Shown: positions 36,307-46,338, counted from the first letter of the stretch. The stretch is 64,000 nucleotides of DNA from Psychrobacter sanguinis (GCF_020736705.1 NZ_CP085990.1:2852001-2916000); one strand, 5' to 3'. A program made the numbers and translations. The notes: generated by a model not told the origin, from the letters alone.

Positions 36307-37212
36307 CTAATCATATTTAATAAACCGCTCAGGAGACTTTTGCCAATGGCATAAAGCCGCTTCCATCTCTTGATAGCCAATCTCTAAGTAATCCGCTAGA
36401 CCCACAGCATGCTCATCTAGCTGCTCATTACTTAGCATACCAAACAGTAACTTAGCGCCACGTTTAGGCCCACTGGCTTCAGCGATATAACAACTATCCG
36501 GTGCTACCTCAGCCAGTCCTAGCTTACCTAGTAAGCATAAATACTCATAAGTCGATAATCTGCCAAAGCGATAAATATTTTGACGGATCAAATCATATAG
36601 TAATTTAAAATACTGTTGTCTATCTAAAGCATTATCTACTGGTCTAAATAATGCCTTATGTCCACCCTGTTCATCAATAAAGTCAACATAACTACTGAAT
36701 ACTATCGGCAAATGACTTAATGATTCATAAGCTCGATGATGACCAAATTTTGGTTTAGGATAATTTTGTGATAGCGAAACCGCCAAGGCTTCTAGTCGCT
36801 CGTTAAGTGAGGGTTGTTCATTTAGGAGTTGCCAAGTTAACGGGCTTTGTAAATTCAAGCCTTCGCCACCATACAGCTTTTTCATAAATGCCCACTCGGT
36901 CTGCGCACTATCATCGGTATAGATTAGTAAGAAACTTAGCCAACAGGCCTCATCATAATTGGTATGTCTTAATGAGATAATGGCTTTTATGGGATCGAAC
37001 TTGTCTGACTCAGGGTTAATAGATTCTGGATCAATTTCGCTGTTCAACAGCGCCTGTATCCGAGCATTCGCCTCTTCGCTTTCAATAAGTTGTAACGCCA
37101 GTACTTCATAAGTAATAGTGGGCAAATTCTCAGCAAGATTATTCGACTGTAGATAACTGCGTATGTCTTCAGCAATTTTAATTGAAGAATCACTGGTATC
37201 TGTAAATTTCAT
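36307..37212 (-). CDS. Alpha-glutamyl/putrescinyl thymine pyrophosphorylase-like protein (clade 3)
   Basis: A 301-residue helical protein. From memory of the family, the pattern matches the aGPT-PPlase clade 3 domain along its length: IISLRHTNYDEACWLSFLLIY (about 77-97), KFGHHRAYESL, SSYVDFIDEQGGHKALF, a FGRLSTYEYLCLLGKLGL block (about 217-234), SGPKRGAKLLFG and the ending ALCHWQKSPERF. Phage relatives are proposed to place glutamate or putrescine on pyrophosphorylated hydroxymethyluracil in hypermodified DNA; cellular clade 3 members have no known function. No signal peptide. No DNA-modification partner is adjacent (neighbours are tcyP and ahr), so its role here is open. Confidence 0.65.
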   Translation of the reverse strand: MKFTDTSDSSIKIAEDIRSYLQSNNLAENLPTITYEVLALQLIESEEANARIQALLNSEIDPESINPESDKFDPIKAIISLRHTNYDEACWLSFLLIYTDDSAQTEWAFMKKLYGGEGLNLQSPLTWQLLNEQPSLNERLEALAVSLSQNYPKPKFGHHRAYESLSHLPIVFSSYVDFIDEQGGHKALFRPVDNALDRQQYFKLLYDLIRQNIYRFGRLSTYEYLCLLGKLGLAEVAPDSCYIAEASGPKRGAKLLFGMLSNEQLDEHAVGLADYLEIGYQEMEAALCHWQKSPERFIKYD

Positions 37213-37404
37213 ATGAGGTAAGTCTCAGCTTTTATTTTGGGTATCAAGATTTAGATACAGATCATTATTATCTTTTATAACCGGTGTCTTTTATAACCAT
37301 TTGATAACTTTCATTTCCTTAAATAAACACTAACAAAAACCATTAAAAACAACATGGTATATTGTGATTATTTCAGCAATACTAATCAGTACAGCCTACC
37401 CTTT

Positions 37405-37432
37405 CTAATTACTAATTACTAATCCCTAACTA
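37405..37432 (+). repeat. Short 7-bp tandem repeats upstream of ahr
   Basis: Four head-to-tail units CTAATTA, CTAATTA, CTAATCC and CTAACTA lie 65-92 bp before the ahr ATG, in the likely promoter region. Confidence 0.6.
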
Positions 37433-37496
37433 TTATCCAGTTTTAAAAAACTGACACTAGTTAAGCGTAACTCATAGAATAATAAAAGGAAAATAT

Positions 37497-38537
37497 ATGA
37501 CTACTAATAATGCCACCTCCGACAATACCATCCGTGCCTATGCGGCAAAAGAGGCCGGCGGCTCATTAGAGCGTTATGACTATGATGCAGGCGAGTTAAA
37601 AAACGATGAAGTCGAAATCAAAATCAGCCACTGCGGTATCTGCCATTCTGACTTGTCCATTATCGATAATGAATGGGGGATGAGCGATTTCCCAGTCGTC
37701 GCCGGTCATGAGGTGGTTGGTACGGTGACCCGTATGGGAGATGCCGTTAAAGGATTGGAAATTGGACAAAAGGTTGGCTTAGGTTGGACTGCTGAATCAT
37801 GTCAGCACTGTGACTGGTGTATTGATGGTAAAGCGAACGTATGCCCAGAAGCTCGTCCTACTATTGTTGGTCATTATGGCGGATTTGCTGACAAAGTACG
37901 AGCTCAATGGCAATGGGTCATTCCTTTACCTGAGGGTATCGATATGGAATCAACAGGTCCATTAATGTGTGGTGGTATTACTGTATATCGCCCTATCATC
38001 CAACATCATATGGATGCCAGTAAAAAAGTTGGCGTGATTGGTATTGGTGGGCTTGGCCACATGGCATTAGAATTTTTAAATGCATGGGGCTGTGAAGTCA
38101 CTGCCTTTAGCTCCAGTCCAGATAAATATGACGAAATTAAATCATTAGGTGCTCATAATATCATTAACTCTAAAGATGAGAACGCTTTGAAGGAAGCGCA
38201 AAGTTCACTAGATTTAATTATTTCAACCGTTAATGTGGCATTGGACTGGAATCTTTATCTGGACCTATTGAAGCCTGAAGGAAAGTTACATTACGTGGGC
38301 GCAGTCCTTAGTCCATTAGATATCCAAGCCTTTAACTTAATTGGCGGTGCAAAATCTGTTGCGGGTTCCCCCACTGGTAGCGCTGCTGAAATCCGTCAAA
38401 TGGTTAATTTCGCGGCACGAGCTGGTGTTAAACCGGTTATCGAAACCTATCCTATGTCGAAGATTAACGAAGCGATAACCCATATGCGAGAAGGCAAAGC
38501 CCGTTATCGTATCGTGTTAGAAAATGACTTTGACTAA
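37497..38537 (+). CDS. ahr: NADPH-dependent aldehyde reductase Ahr (zinc alcohol dehydrogenase)
   Basis: Zinc-dependent medium-chain dehydrogenase reducing aldehydes to alcohols. Catalytic zinc ligands are in HCGICHSDL and AGHEVVG. The structural zinc cysteines are in CQHCDWCIDGKANVC. The Rossmann motif is GVIGIGGLGHMA. Several segments closely match E. coli Ahr (YjgB): GWTAESC, WQWVIPLPEGID, GPLMCGGITVYRP, ISTVNVALDW, KINEAI and the ending GKARYRIVL. An AAGGA SD lies 7 nt before the ATG. It is a single-gene unit with its own terminator. The physiological aldehyde is not defined. Confidence 0.92.
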   Translation: MTTNNATSDNTIRAYAAKEAGGSLERYDYDAGELKNDEVEIKISHCGICHSDLSIIDNEWGMSDFPVVAGHEVVGTVTRMGDAVKGLEIGQKVGLGWTAESCQHCDWCIDGKANVCPEARPTIVGHYGGFADKVRAQWQWVIPLPEGIDMESTGPLMCGGITVYRPIIQHHMDASKKVGVIGIGGLGHMALEFLNAWGCEVTAFSSSPDKYDEIKSLGAHNIINSKDENALKEAQSSLDLIISTVNVALDWNLYLDLLKPEGKLHYVGAVLSPLDIQAFNLIGGAKSVAGSPTGSAAEIRQMVNFAARAGVKPVIETYPMSKINEAITHMREGKARYRIVLENDFD

Positions 38538-38591
38538 TTCTAAGCGAATTAGGCTCGACAAGCTTAGACCTTTAAAACTTTAATAAAAAAT

Positions 38592-38619
38592 GCCGGTTAA
38601 TTTATTGACCGGCGTTTTT
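38592..38619. terminator. Bidirectional terminator, ahr / hrpA
   Basis: GCCGGTTAA - TTTA - TTGACCGGC (9-bp stem, one G-T pair), with TTTTT on the plus strand and a run of T on the minus strand, between convergent genes. Confidence 0.88.
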
Positions 38620-38702
38620 GTAAAGATTGCTTATACTCTACAGTGTAGCGTAGTTAATAAGCAATGTGCCTATTATTTATATACTTGTATTTATCTGCTT
38701 GC

Positions 38703-41700
38703 CTATCGACGTGCATTAACTTTTTCCCACATCGTATTAAGCCTCTTTTGTGATACTGCTTGGCGGGTCTTCATAGGCTGAGCAAATAGCTGAATACGAA
38801 ACTCTTCTACTAGCCAGCGATACTCGCTAATAGTTTCGTCATCGGCACGTCCTGCCAATCGTTCCATATGAGTATCAAGCTCATATACCGCATCCAAATC
38901 ACCATCTAGGTTATGCTCTAGGCGTTCGATACGAACCTCTAATGCTTCTAAATAGCGTGGATACTGTTGCCAATGTTCATAATCCATACGATAAACGAAG
39001 TCCGATAAGTGCAAATCATCGAGCTGATCTTCAATATCATCAATAGACTCACCAAATACTTCACGATCTAACATCAGTAAACTACGACGAATACGTTGCC
39101 AACGGGCATAAACGTCTTTAAGTAGCCTAAGAACCGTTTGACCCTCTAATAAAAATTGTCCGAGTACTGCCTCACTAGTCTTCGCAAATTCAGAATCATC
39201 AAGAGGCAGTTGTGCAGCCAACCGTTCTGCTACCTTATCAGCATTATCGGGCAACTCTTCGTCATGGTCTTTGAACTTAGGAGCATGAACCTCTAAGGCG
39301 GCATCTAAAGTGGCATCGACAACGATGGTTTTTAATTTATCCATATCGCCTAGAGGTGCAAATGCCAGCTTAAAGGTCTTATCTATTTGGCTGGTTAATT
39401 GCTTTTGTTTGGCCCCTAGCTTAGTTCGAATGAGAGTCAATACGCCTTTACGATGCGCTTTTAAAGCAGCAGTCACATCGGTAAATTGATGAATGGTCAC
39501 GGCCTCGCCTGCTTCGTCAGCCACTAATGCAGAAAACTCTTTCATGACGATACCGGCACTGTGGCGATTTTTACTGAACCGATAATGCTCAGGGAAATCG
39601 GTATGTACCCCTTGCGAATCCCCACCTTTCGATACCGCTTGACTGGTTTCACTAGCATGCCGCTGCTGCAACGCTTTTAAATCACGGCCTTTTTCGATAA
39701 CCCGTTTTTTGTCATCGACCACACAAATCTGGGGCTGTAAATAGCGATCAATCGTTGCAGGGTTAAAATCCTCTGGTTTCACCCCGACCACACCGCGGCG
39801 CTGTAAGGCTTCGCACAACTGATTTAATAAACCTGCCTGATGATTTTCTTGCAATTCATCAAACAAATCATCCGCCGTATTAGGAATAGGAACAATCTTG
39901 CGGCGAATGTCTTTAGGCAATGACTTAAGAAGCTGCAACACCAATTCATAGCGCCAGCCTGGTACACCCCATAGTAGCTCAATCGCATCAAGCTGTGGTA
40001 GTGCAGCTAGCGGTACACGAATGGTGACCCCATCATCTTCTGATGCAGGGTCAAACACATACTTAAGCGGTAACTTCAAATCACCCAATTGCCAAACTTC
40101 AGGGAACTCGCCCGTAGTCGGTGCAGTCTCTTTTAAGACATCTTCATCGCTAAAGAATAAGAATTTAGGATCTTCTTTTTCGACCTCTGCTCGCCAATCT
40201 TCAAACGCTTTACGGCTAGCAATGTGGCTCGGTATTTTACGCTCATAGAATTGGTATAAATCTTCTTCATCTACCAATAAATCACGGCGACGTAGTTTTT
40301 CTTCAATACGCTCGACATCGGCAATTTTATCCATATTATGCTGCAGGAATGGCGCTTGGCGACCTAAGTTACCGGTCACTAAACCATCTCGGATAAATAT
40401 TTCACGCGACTCTTCGAGATTAATTTGTTCATAGTTGGTGAGCTGTTTCGCAACCACAATAAGACCAAATAAGCTGATTTGAGCATAGGCACGAACACGC
40501 CCGGTCTTTTTCGACCAATGCGGCTCAAAGTAATGGTATTTAAGTAAGTTGCCACCTGCAGAAATAATCCATTCTGGCTCAATCTTCGCCACAGTGCGCA
40601 TAAATACTTGCGAGGTTTCCACTATTTCAAAGGCCATGACCCAAGCAGGGGCTTGCTTAAAAACAGTACTGGCTGGGAATATTTTCGCTTTTTGCTGGCG
40701 AGCTGCTAAGTATTCGCCGCGTTGATCGGTCTTATGCGCAATCACTGATAATAGCCCTGTCAATAAGGCTCGGTGTAAATTGGCATATTTGACCGCACGC
40801 TGCTCTTCATCAATGTCGCTATTTTGTGCCGCTTTATCAACGATTAGATCACTGGCAACACTTTTAGCCACTTTAACGGCTTGATTGGCCTTACCTTTAG
40901 TCTTGCCATTTTTCGCATTAGGCTTGTCTTTGTTATCTGTACCAGAGTCAGTTAATAGCTTAAGATCAGTGACCATCTGCTCAAGCTGACGGTAGGTCTT
41001 CTCCCACTCACGTAGACGAGGGAAACTTAAATAATGCTTTTTAGCAAATGATTTGCGCTGGCTGCTGCTCAGTTTATTGCTACCACCGCCATAAAGAGCA
41101 TTCCATAAACTCAGATAGAATAAGAAGTCGGAGTCTTCTTGACGAAAGATAGCGTGTTTTTGATCAGCTTGAGCCCGCTTCTCTGCAGGACGCTCACGCG
41201 GGTCTTGTACAGCTAAAGCGGCGACGATAATCAGCATCTCAAGCATACAATCAAAGTCACTACCTGCCACTAGCATTCGAGCCAGCCTTGGATCGATCGG
41301 CATACGCGCCATTTTTTGACCAATACGTGTCAGCTTCACTTCATTTAAAGTCTGCTTAGCCACGGGCTTTTTATTATCAGGATTTTTGGGAGCAATAGCC
41401 CCTAGTTCATCAAGCAACTTACGACCATCTTTTACCAGACGACTGTCAGGTGGCTCGATAAAATCAAAGTTCTCCACCGTGCCTAAGCGTAGGTTGGTCA
41501 TTTGTAAGATAACCGAAGCCAAGTTGGTGCGTAGGATCTCAGGCTCTGTATATTCAGGACGACTCTCAAAATCTTCCTCTGAGTACAGTCGAATACAAAC
41601 CCCAGGCGCCACACGACCACAGCGTCCTTTGCGCTGATTGGCTGCCGCCTGTGAGATAGCTTCAATCGGTAAACGCTGAACCCGTGAGCGATATGAATAG

Positions 41701-42959
41701 CGAGAAATACGGGCAAAACCTAAATCAATCACGTAACGAATACCGGGAACGGTTAGTGCCGTCTCTGCCACGTTAGTAGCAATAACAATACGTCTACCAC
41801 GCCCTGAGGGCTGGAAAATTCGCTGCTGCTCAGCATAAGTCTGACGCGCAAATAAAGGCAATACTTCGGTATGACGTGGCCCATGCGCAATCAGAACCTC
41901 TTGCATTTCTCTAATCTCTGCTTCAGTGGCTGCAAAGACTAAAATATCTGCATGCTCAGGATGACCCTTGGCATTCGCATCTTCAAAGCACTCTTCTACC
42001 GCCGCTACTAAAGCACGTGGCAAGTTGTCTTCAAAATCATCAAAGCTGTCATCGTCAGAGCTAGTGACCGGCGTGTCTGTTAAAGGACGATAGCGGACCT
42101 CAACAGGGTAACCTCGGCCCTCCACATCGATAACCGGTGCAGGCACCATACGCTTTTTGGTTTTATCATACTGGGCAAAATATTCACTAAAGCGTCCGGT
42201 ATCAAGAGTCGCTGAGGTAATAATAACCTTTAAATCTGGACGCTTGGGTAACAGCTGTTTTAGATAGCCCATGATAAAGTCAATATTAAGACTGCGTTCG
42301 TGCGCCTCATCAATAATGATGGTGTCATATTTACTTAAAAAGCGATCATGACCCAATTCAGCCAACAAAATACCATCTGTCATCAATTTGACGACGGATT
42401 TGGCCGTGCCCTGTTCATTAAATCGAATTTTAAAACTGACAGTATCACCGAGCTGCTCTCCTAGCTCCTCAGCGATACGGTTGGCCACACTACGTGCTGC
42501 CAATCGTCTAGGCTGGGTATGGCCAATTTGACCCGTAATACCGCGCCCTGCCAACATCGCAAGCTTCGGCAATTGAGTGGTTTTACCCGAACCGGTTTCG
42601 CCTGCCACAATAATCACTTGATGGTCATTAATCGCTTGAATAATATCTTCGCTACGTTTACTAACTGGTAATTCAGCATTTAACGTTTCTGCTAAGTTTT
42701 TAGGAATACTATTAATGCGCTCTTGCACCACCTGCTGTGAACGTGCCTTAATCTTTTCAAAATTGGCTTGTTTTTCTGCTATTACTTTGGGACTGGCACT
42801 CTTGGGAGGACGGCTCAACTCGCGTTGAAGACGGCTTAAAAAATGACGGTCTTTGGCCAATACTGGCAACTCGTCGATTTGTTTTGCCGTTTGAAAATCA
42901 TTGGAAGCAGTGACAGCAACTTCTGATGCTGTATGAATGTCATTACTGTCTTTAGTCAT
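38703..42959 (-). CDS. hrpA: ATP-dependent RNA helicase HrpA
   Basis: Large DEAH/RHA RNA helicase; in E. coli HrpA acts on mRNA and stalled ribosomes. From the ATG at 42959 the protein is 1418 residues. Walker A is GETGSGKT (120-127), the helicase box is DEAH in IIIDEAHERSLN, and SAT and QRKGRCGRVAPG motifs follow. The HA2 and OB-fold region and the long DUF3418 C-terminal domain complete the HrpA layout. An extra Lys-rich linker is seen near residues 670-700. A TTG at 43016 would add 19 residues but neither start has a clear SD. Confidence 0.95.
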   Translation of the reverse strand: MTKDSNDIHTASEVAVTASNDFQTAKQIDELPVLAKDRHFLSRLQRELSRPPKSASPKVIAEKQANFEKIKARSQQVVQERINSIPKNLAETLNAELPVSKRSEDIIQAINDHQVIIVAGETGSGKTTQLPKLAMLAGRGITGQIGHTQPRRLAARSVANRIAEELGEQLGDTVSFKIRFNEQGTAKSVVKLMTDGILLAELGHDRFLSKYDTIIIDEAHERSLNIDFIMGYLKQLLPKRPDLKVIITSATLDTGRFSEYFAQYDKTKKRMVPAPVIDVEGRGYPVEVRYRPLTDTPVTSSDDDSFDDFEDNLPRALVAAVEECFEDANAKGHPEHADILVFAATEAEIREMQEVLIAHGPRHTEVLPLFARQTYAEQQRIFQPSGRGRRIVIATNVAETALTVPGIRYVIDLGFARISRYSYRSRVQRLPIEAISQAAANQRKGRCGRVAPGVCIRLYSEEDFESRPEYTEPEILRTNLASVILQMTNLRLGTVENFDFIEPPDSRLVKDGRKLLDELGAIAPKNPDNKKPVAKQTLNEVKLTRIGQKMARMPIDPRLARMLVAGSDFDCMLEMLIIVAALAVQDPRERPAEKRAQADQKHAIFRQEDSDFLFYLSLWNALYGGGSNKLSSSQRKSFAKKHYLSFPRLREWEKTYRQLEQMVTDLKLLTDSGTDNKDKPNAKNGKTKGKANQAVKVAKSVASDLIVDKAAQNSDIDEEQRAVKYANLHRALLTGLLSVIAHKTDQRGEYLAARQQKAKIFPASTVFKQAPAWVMAFEIVETSQVFMRTVAKIEPEWIISAGGNLLKYHYFEPHWSKKTGRVRAYAQISLFGLIVVAKQLTNYEQINLEESREIFIRDGLVTGNLGRQAPFLQHNMDKIADVERIEEKLRRRDLLVDEEDLYQFYERKIPSHIASRKAFEDWRAEVEKEDPKFLFFSDEDVLKETAPTTGEFPEVWQLGDLKLPLKYVFDPASEDDGVTIRVPLAALPQLDAIELLWGVPGWRYELVLQLLKSLPKDIRRKIVPIPNTADDLFDELQENHQAGLLNQLCEALQRRGVVGVKPEDFNPATIDRYLQPQICVVDDKKRVIEKGRDLKALQQRHASETSQAVSKGGDSQGVHTDFPEHYRFSKNRHSAGIVMKEFSALVADEAGEAVTIHQFTDVTAALKAHRKGVLTLIRTKLGAKQKQLTSQIDKTFKLAFAPLGDMDKLKTIVVDATLDAALEVHAPKFKDHDEELPDNADKVAERLAAQLPLDDSEFAKTSEAVLGQFLLEGQTVLRLLKDVYARWQRIRRSLLMLDREVFGESIDDIEDQLDDLHLSDFVYRMDYEHWQQYPRYLEALEVRIERLEHNLDGDLDAVYELDTHMERLAGRADDETISEYRWLVEEFRIQLFAQPMKTRQAVSQKRLNTMWEKVNARR

Positions 42960-43208
42960 ATATATTTTGGCTTTATTAGCGATATTATAGTTAAGGTTGT
43001 TCAACCACTTTGACAAGATTTTGATGAGGAGATTTAATGAGGGCCATCTAATAAAAGCTGAAAATGTTAGCTTAGGCTATTTATTATAGCGAAATAAGTG
43101 ACCCTGCTTTAGAGCTTTATGAGGGTTTACAAGCAGTTATCAAGTTTTGAGGACATAATTACACTCAAATAACTATGAATCTGCTTGCTTAGAGGTTGTT
43201 TGAAAAGC

Positions 43209-43832
43209 CTATAAGTCCAACGCTTTAAGCTTTTTGATACTAAGATAACCAACATACGCTTTATCCTCGACTACCTTACTGTCTTCAGCTACCGGCTCTA
43301 TAAGTAGTCTACCTGAGTCAATCAAGCCTGACACATCATATATCTCATCAACATCGACGCACAGCTTATCATCAATGTGCGAGGCGCCATTAAAGGGGGT
43401 TGCCTTATCATTGTAACTAAAGTTTTTATAAAACTTTGTCTTTCGAGCATAGGCTTTGGCCGCTGACTCTGTGGGCGCAACCACCAATAACTTATGATGA
43501 AACTCTTCGATACTGCCCTGCTGATAACCGCCTAAATTAATAAAATATAACTTAGGCGATTGTTGCTGTTGTATAGCTTGATTTTGGATCAAGTCATCAT
43601 GTGGCTCATCTGACTTCCAAGATATTTTGTAGTATTTTCCCTCTACCCCTGCTACATGAGTGATCGCTTGATACGAGTCAATATGCCACGTATTTTTAAC
43701 CTCTGGCCAATGGGTATTTATGGCCGGAATAAGAGCACTTAATTTATCACCCACCCCAAAGAAAATATCGTGTTGCTCGATTAGACGCCCTTTAGGACGG
43801 GCGCCCAGTTGGACCATAAATAACGTTGGCAT
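43209..43832 (-). CDS. DUF1543 domain protein
   Basis: Cytoplasmic protein of unknown function with two DUF1543-type repeats. The first has LFMVQLGARPKGRLIEQHDIFFGVGDKL and the second LYFINLGGYQQGSIEEFHHKLLVVAPTESAAKAYARKT, both of the pattern LxxxxLGG...H...V..A.....A. 207 residues, no signal peptide. AGGA lies 6 nt before the ATG. It begins 29 nt downstream of the lipoprotein hydrolase gene and is probably in the same transcription unit. Confidence 0.82.
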   Translation of the reverse strand: MPTLFMVQLGARPKGRLIEQHDIFFGVGDKLSALIPAINTHWPEVKNTWHIDSYQAITHVAGVEGKYYKISWKSDEPHDDLIQNQAIQQQQSPKLYFINLGGYQQGSIEEFHHKLLVVAPTESAAKAYARKTKFYKNFSYNDKATPFNGASHIDDKLCVDVDEIYDVSGLIDSGRLLIEPVAEDSKVVEDKAYVGYLSIKKLKALDL

Positions 43833-43861
43833 ATCGTATCCTATGTAAATTCTTGCGTAGT

Positions 43862-44962
43862 CTATTTTGACTGTTGTAAAAACTGCATAACGGCTGCTGC
43901 GGTGGCTTCAGGGTCTTCTTCTTGAGGCACATGACCTAGATTATCAAATATAACCAATTGACTGTTTGGTATGGCCTTCTTAAATTTATACGCATTCTCT
44001 AGCGGAATTAAATCATCTTTTGCACCCCAAAGGATGAGCGTCGGTTGTTTGATACTGCCAATTTGCGCCACCTCGTTCTCAGCTAACGATTCACGCATGC
44101 GTTGGGTTAAAGCTTTACGGTTGCCCTCACGTCTGGTTAACTCATAATATCTATTTACCAGCTCATCACTTACCTTGGCGTCATCAGCGTAAACGCTTTC
44201 AATACTCTTACGTACCACACTCTTCGGTAATACCTTTTCAACCAAAGGGTCCAAAATAGGATACTGAGCCAATTTGAAGCCCATTGGCACATGTTTCGGT
44301 GTAAACGGGAACCCTGACGCATCCACCAAAATAAGACGATTGATTCTATCGGGGTGTCGCAATGTGGTCAGCCAAGCAATCCCGCCACCCAATGAGTTGC
44401 CCGCAATCGTTGCGTCGTCAATTTTTATTCGGTCCATCACGCCAATAACCGTATCGACATAATTATCTATGGTATAGCGTTTATTTGGATTGGCATAAGG
44501 TCCGGTTAGACCAAAGGCTGGCAGGTCCATGCGCACTACACAATATTGCTGCTGTAATATATCCGACCAACCATTCCAAGTGTGTAAGCTGGCAGACGTA
44601 CCATGCAATAAAACAATGGTCTCCTTACTTTTATTGTCTTTATCGCTTGTACTACTATTATCACTTGTACTATTGCTATTTTCCTTATCTGTCGCAGCTT
44701 TGATTAAAGGCGTACCCACTATTGTAGAAGACTGTATTGTGTCGTTTGATTGACAGGAAGGTGACTGTACCACATGCACTTTTAAATCATCCACAGAGAC
44801 ATACTGGCTGTTGGGCAGCTCCCACTTTTTTAGTTCAGTTGGGGCTAAGTCTGGTTTCCAAACACAGCCTGTAGACAACAACGTCGCCATAGTGCCTATA
44901 GTCATTAGAGTTTTTATTGTAGTCCTTTGTATCGTACTGTAATGGATATTAACTTGTTGCAT
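43862..44962 (-). CDS. Alpha/beta-hydrolase lipoprotein
   Basis: Serine hydrolase anchored in the envelope. A signal peptide ends in a lipobox (LLSTGC, C33). The hydrolase core carries the oxyanion segment VLLHGTSASLHTW, nucleophile elbow AGNSLGGG, acid ILWGAKDDLIP and histidine NLGHVPQEEDP. An Asn/Ser/Asp/Lys-rich stretch of about 35 residues lies before the core, so the domain stands off from the membrane. AGGA lies 7 nt before the ATG. Substrate unknown; esterase- or epoxide-hydrolase-like proteins share this pattern. It is upstream of the DUF1543 gene on the same strand. Confidence 0.88.
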   Translation of the reverse strand: MQQVNIHYSTIQRTTIKTLMTIGTMATLLSTGCVWKPDLAPTELKKWELPNSQYVSVDDLKVHVVQSPSCQSNDTIQSSTIVGTPLIKAATDKENSNSTSDNSSTSDKDNKSKETIVLLHGTSASLHTWNGWSDILQQQYCVVRMDLPAFGLTGPYANPNKRYTIDNYVDTVIGVMDRIKIDDATIAGNSLGGGIAWLTTLRHPDRINRLILVDASGFPFTPKHVPMGFKLAQYPILDPLVEKVLPKSVVRKSIESVYADDAKVSDELVNRYYELTRREGNRKALTQRMRESLAENEVAQIGSIKQPTLILWGAKDDLIPLENAYKFKKAIPNSQLVIFDNLGHVPQEEDPEATAAAVMQFLQQSK

Positions 44963-45077
44963 TATTTTATCCTTCCTTGATAAATGTCATTCCTTGGTAG
45001 AGCATTGTAAAAACTAGCTCAATAAGCTACTTTTATATGAAAACAGTCAAAACATAAAAACATAAAGACATAAAAAA

Positions 45078-45110
45078 AGCGACCCCCTAATAATTACTTA
45101 TGGGGTCGCT
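45078..45110 (-). terminator. sohB terminator
   Basis: A perfect 9-bp stem (AGCGACCCC with GGGGTCGCT), 15-nt loop, followed on the minus strand by seven T residues, 102 nt after the sohB stop. Confidence 0.88.
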
Positions 45111-45211
45111 ATAGATAGGCCTTAATAAATAAGAACCAATTTGAGAGTCAACACTTAAGGAAGATAGTTAGCCCCTAAATGAGTTTAACAATTCACTTTA
45201 AAGTGTCAGCC

Positions 45212-46210
45212 TTAAAATTTTAAACGCTTGTCCTGTTCAATTTTACTCATAACCTCTGGTAACTTATCACCAAGCGCCGTCAATGCAGACTTAGTGGCGG
45301 TATTCACCATACCTGACACTGCTGAATGTGCAGCGTTTGCTAAGCCTAACTTCTCTGCAAAGGTAGGTTTTTGACGCGACATCAATGCATACGCTTGGTA
45401 ATCTTCCATTTGCTTTAATAAATAAGCATCCGAAGTGCTAAGCTCGTCCACTAAGTTCAATTTAAGCGCGTCTTCCCCATACCAATGGTCACCGTTGGCT
45501 ACTTTAGATAGGTCAAGCTGAGGACGATAAGTAGTCACAAAATGTTTAAATAATTCGTGAGTCTGCTCTAACTCTTCTTTATATTTAGCACGGTCTTCAT
45601 CATCATTTTCACCAAACATCGTCACGGTACGCTTATACTCACCAGCGGTAAACATCTCATAATCGATGTCATGTTTTTTCAACCATTTATTAAAGTTTGG
45701 CATTTGCGATACCACACCAATAGAGCCTACCACCGCAAAAGGTGCTGCCAAAATCTTATCTGCCACACAGGCCATCATATAACCGCCACTGGCTGCAATT
45801 TTATCAACACACACTGTAAGCGTTAGTCCTGCTTCTTTTAGTCGTACTAATTGAGCCGCTGCTAAGCCATAGCCATGCACCATGCCACCACCTGACTCTA
45901 AGCGAAGTACAACCTCGTCTCCTTTATTTGCGGTACTAATAATGGCACTAATTTCTTCACGTAAATGTTTTACCGCAGAGGCTTTAATATCCCCATCGAA
46001 ATCTAATACGAACAGTCTTTTTTCTTTTTGCTTAGACTTGCCTTTTTCTTTTAACTTTTGCTTGGCTTTTTTGGCTAGGGCTTTTTGGAATTGTTTTACC
46101 GCATTTTTGTCCTCCATCGCCTCTATAAGACTCTTGCGACGTTGGTCTTGACTTTTGTTCAAATGGACGACTTTTAACTCAACTAGATTTTTGGCAGGAT
46201 GAAACAACAT
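45212..46210 (-). CDS. sohB: S49 family peptidase SohB, lacking the usual membrane anchor
   Basis: Serine protease of the signal-peptide-peptidase (S49) family. The Ser-Lys dyad is S141 (KIAASGGYMMACVADK) and K193 (AGEYKRTVTMFGEN), and the core VLRLESGGGMVHGYGLA matches E. coli SohB closely. E. coli SohB begins with a membrane helix; this protein begins MLFHPAKNLVELKVVHLNK, which aligns just after that helix. An in-frame stop lies four codons upstream and the other upstream frames show no hydrophobic helix. AAGGA lies 6 nt before the ATG, so the start looks real. A Lys-rich coiled stretch (35-65) follows. It is divergent from aspS. Confidence 0.9.
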   Translation of the reverse strand: MLFHPAKNLVELKVVHLNKSQDQRRKSLIEAMEDKNAVKQFQKALAKKAKQKLKEKGKSKQKEKRLFVLDFDGDIKASAVKHLREEISAIISTANKGDEVVLRLESGGGMVHGYGLAAAQLVRLKEAGLTLTVCVDKIAASGGYMMACVADKILAAPFAVVGSIGVVSQMPNFNKWLKKHDIDYEMFTAGEYKRTVTMFGENDDEDRAKYKEELEQTHELFKHFVTTYRPQLDLSKVANGDHWYGEDALKLNLVDELSTSDAYLLKQMEDYQAYALMSRQKPTFAEKLGLANAAHSAVSGMVNTATKSALTALGDKLPEVMSKIEQDKRLKF

Positions 46211-46338
46211 AAACTTTCCTTAATTAGATAAAACAACTCGAAAATAGGACTGATATAATAGCGGGGTATCGGCATTATATTTTTTATAGTATTGTTATTA
46301 ATATGCGTTTGCATTTAAACAATTTCAAGGGTGCTCGG

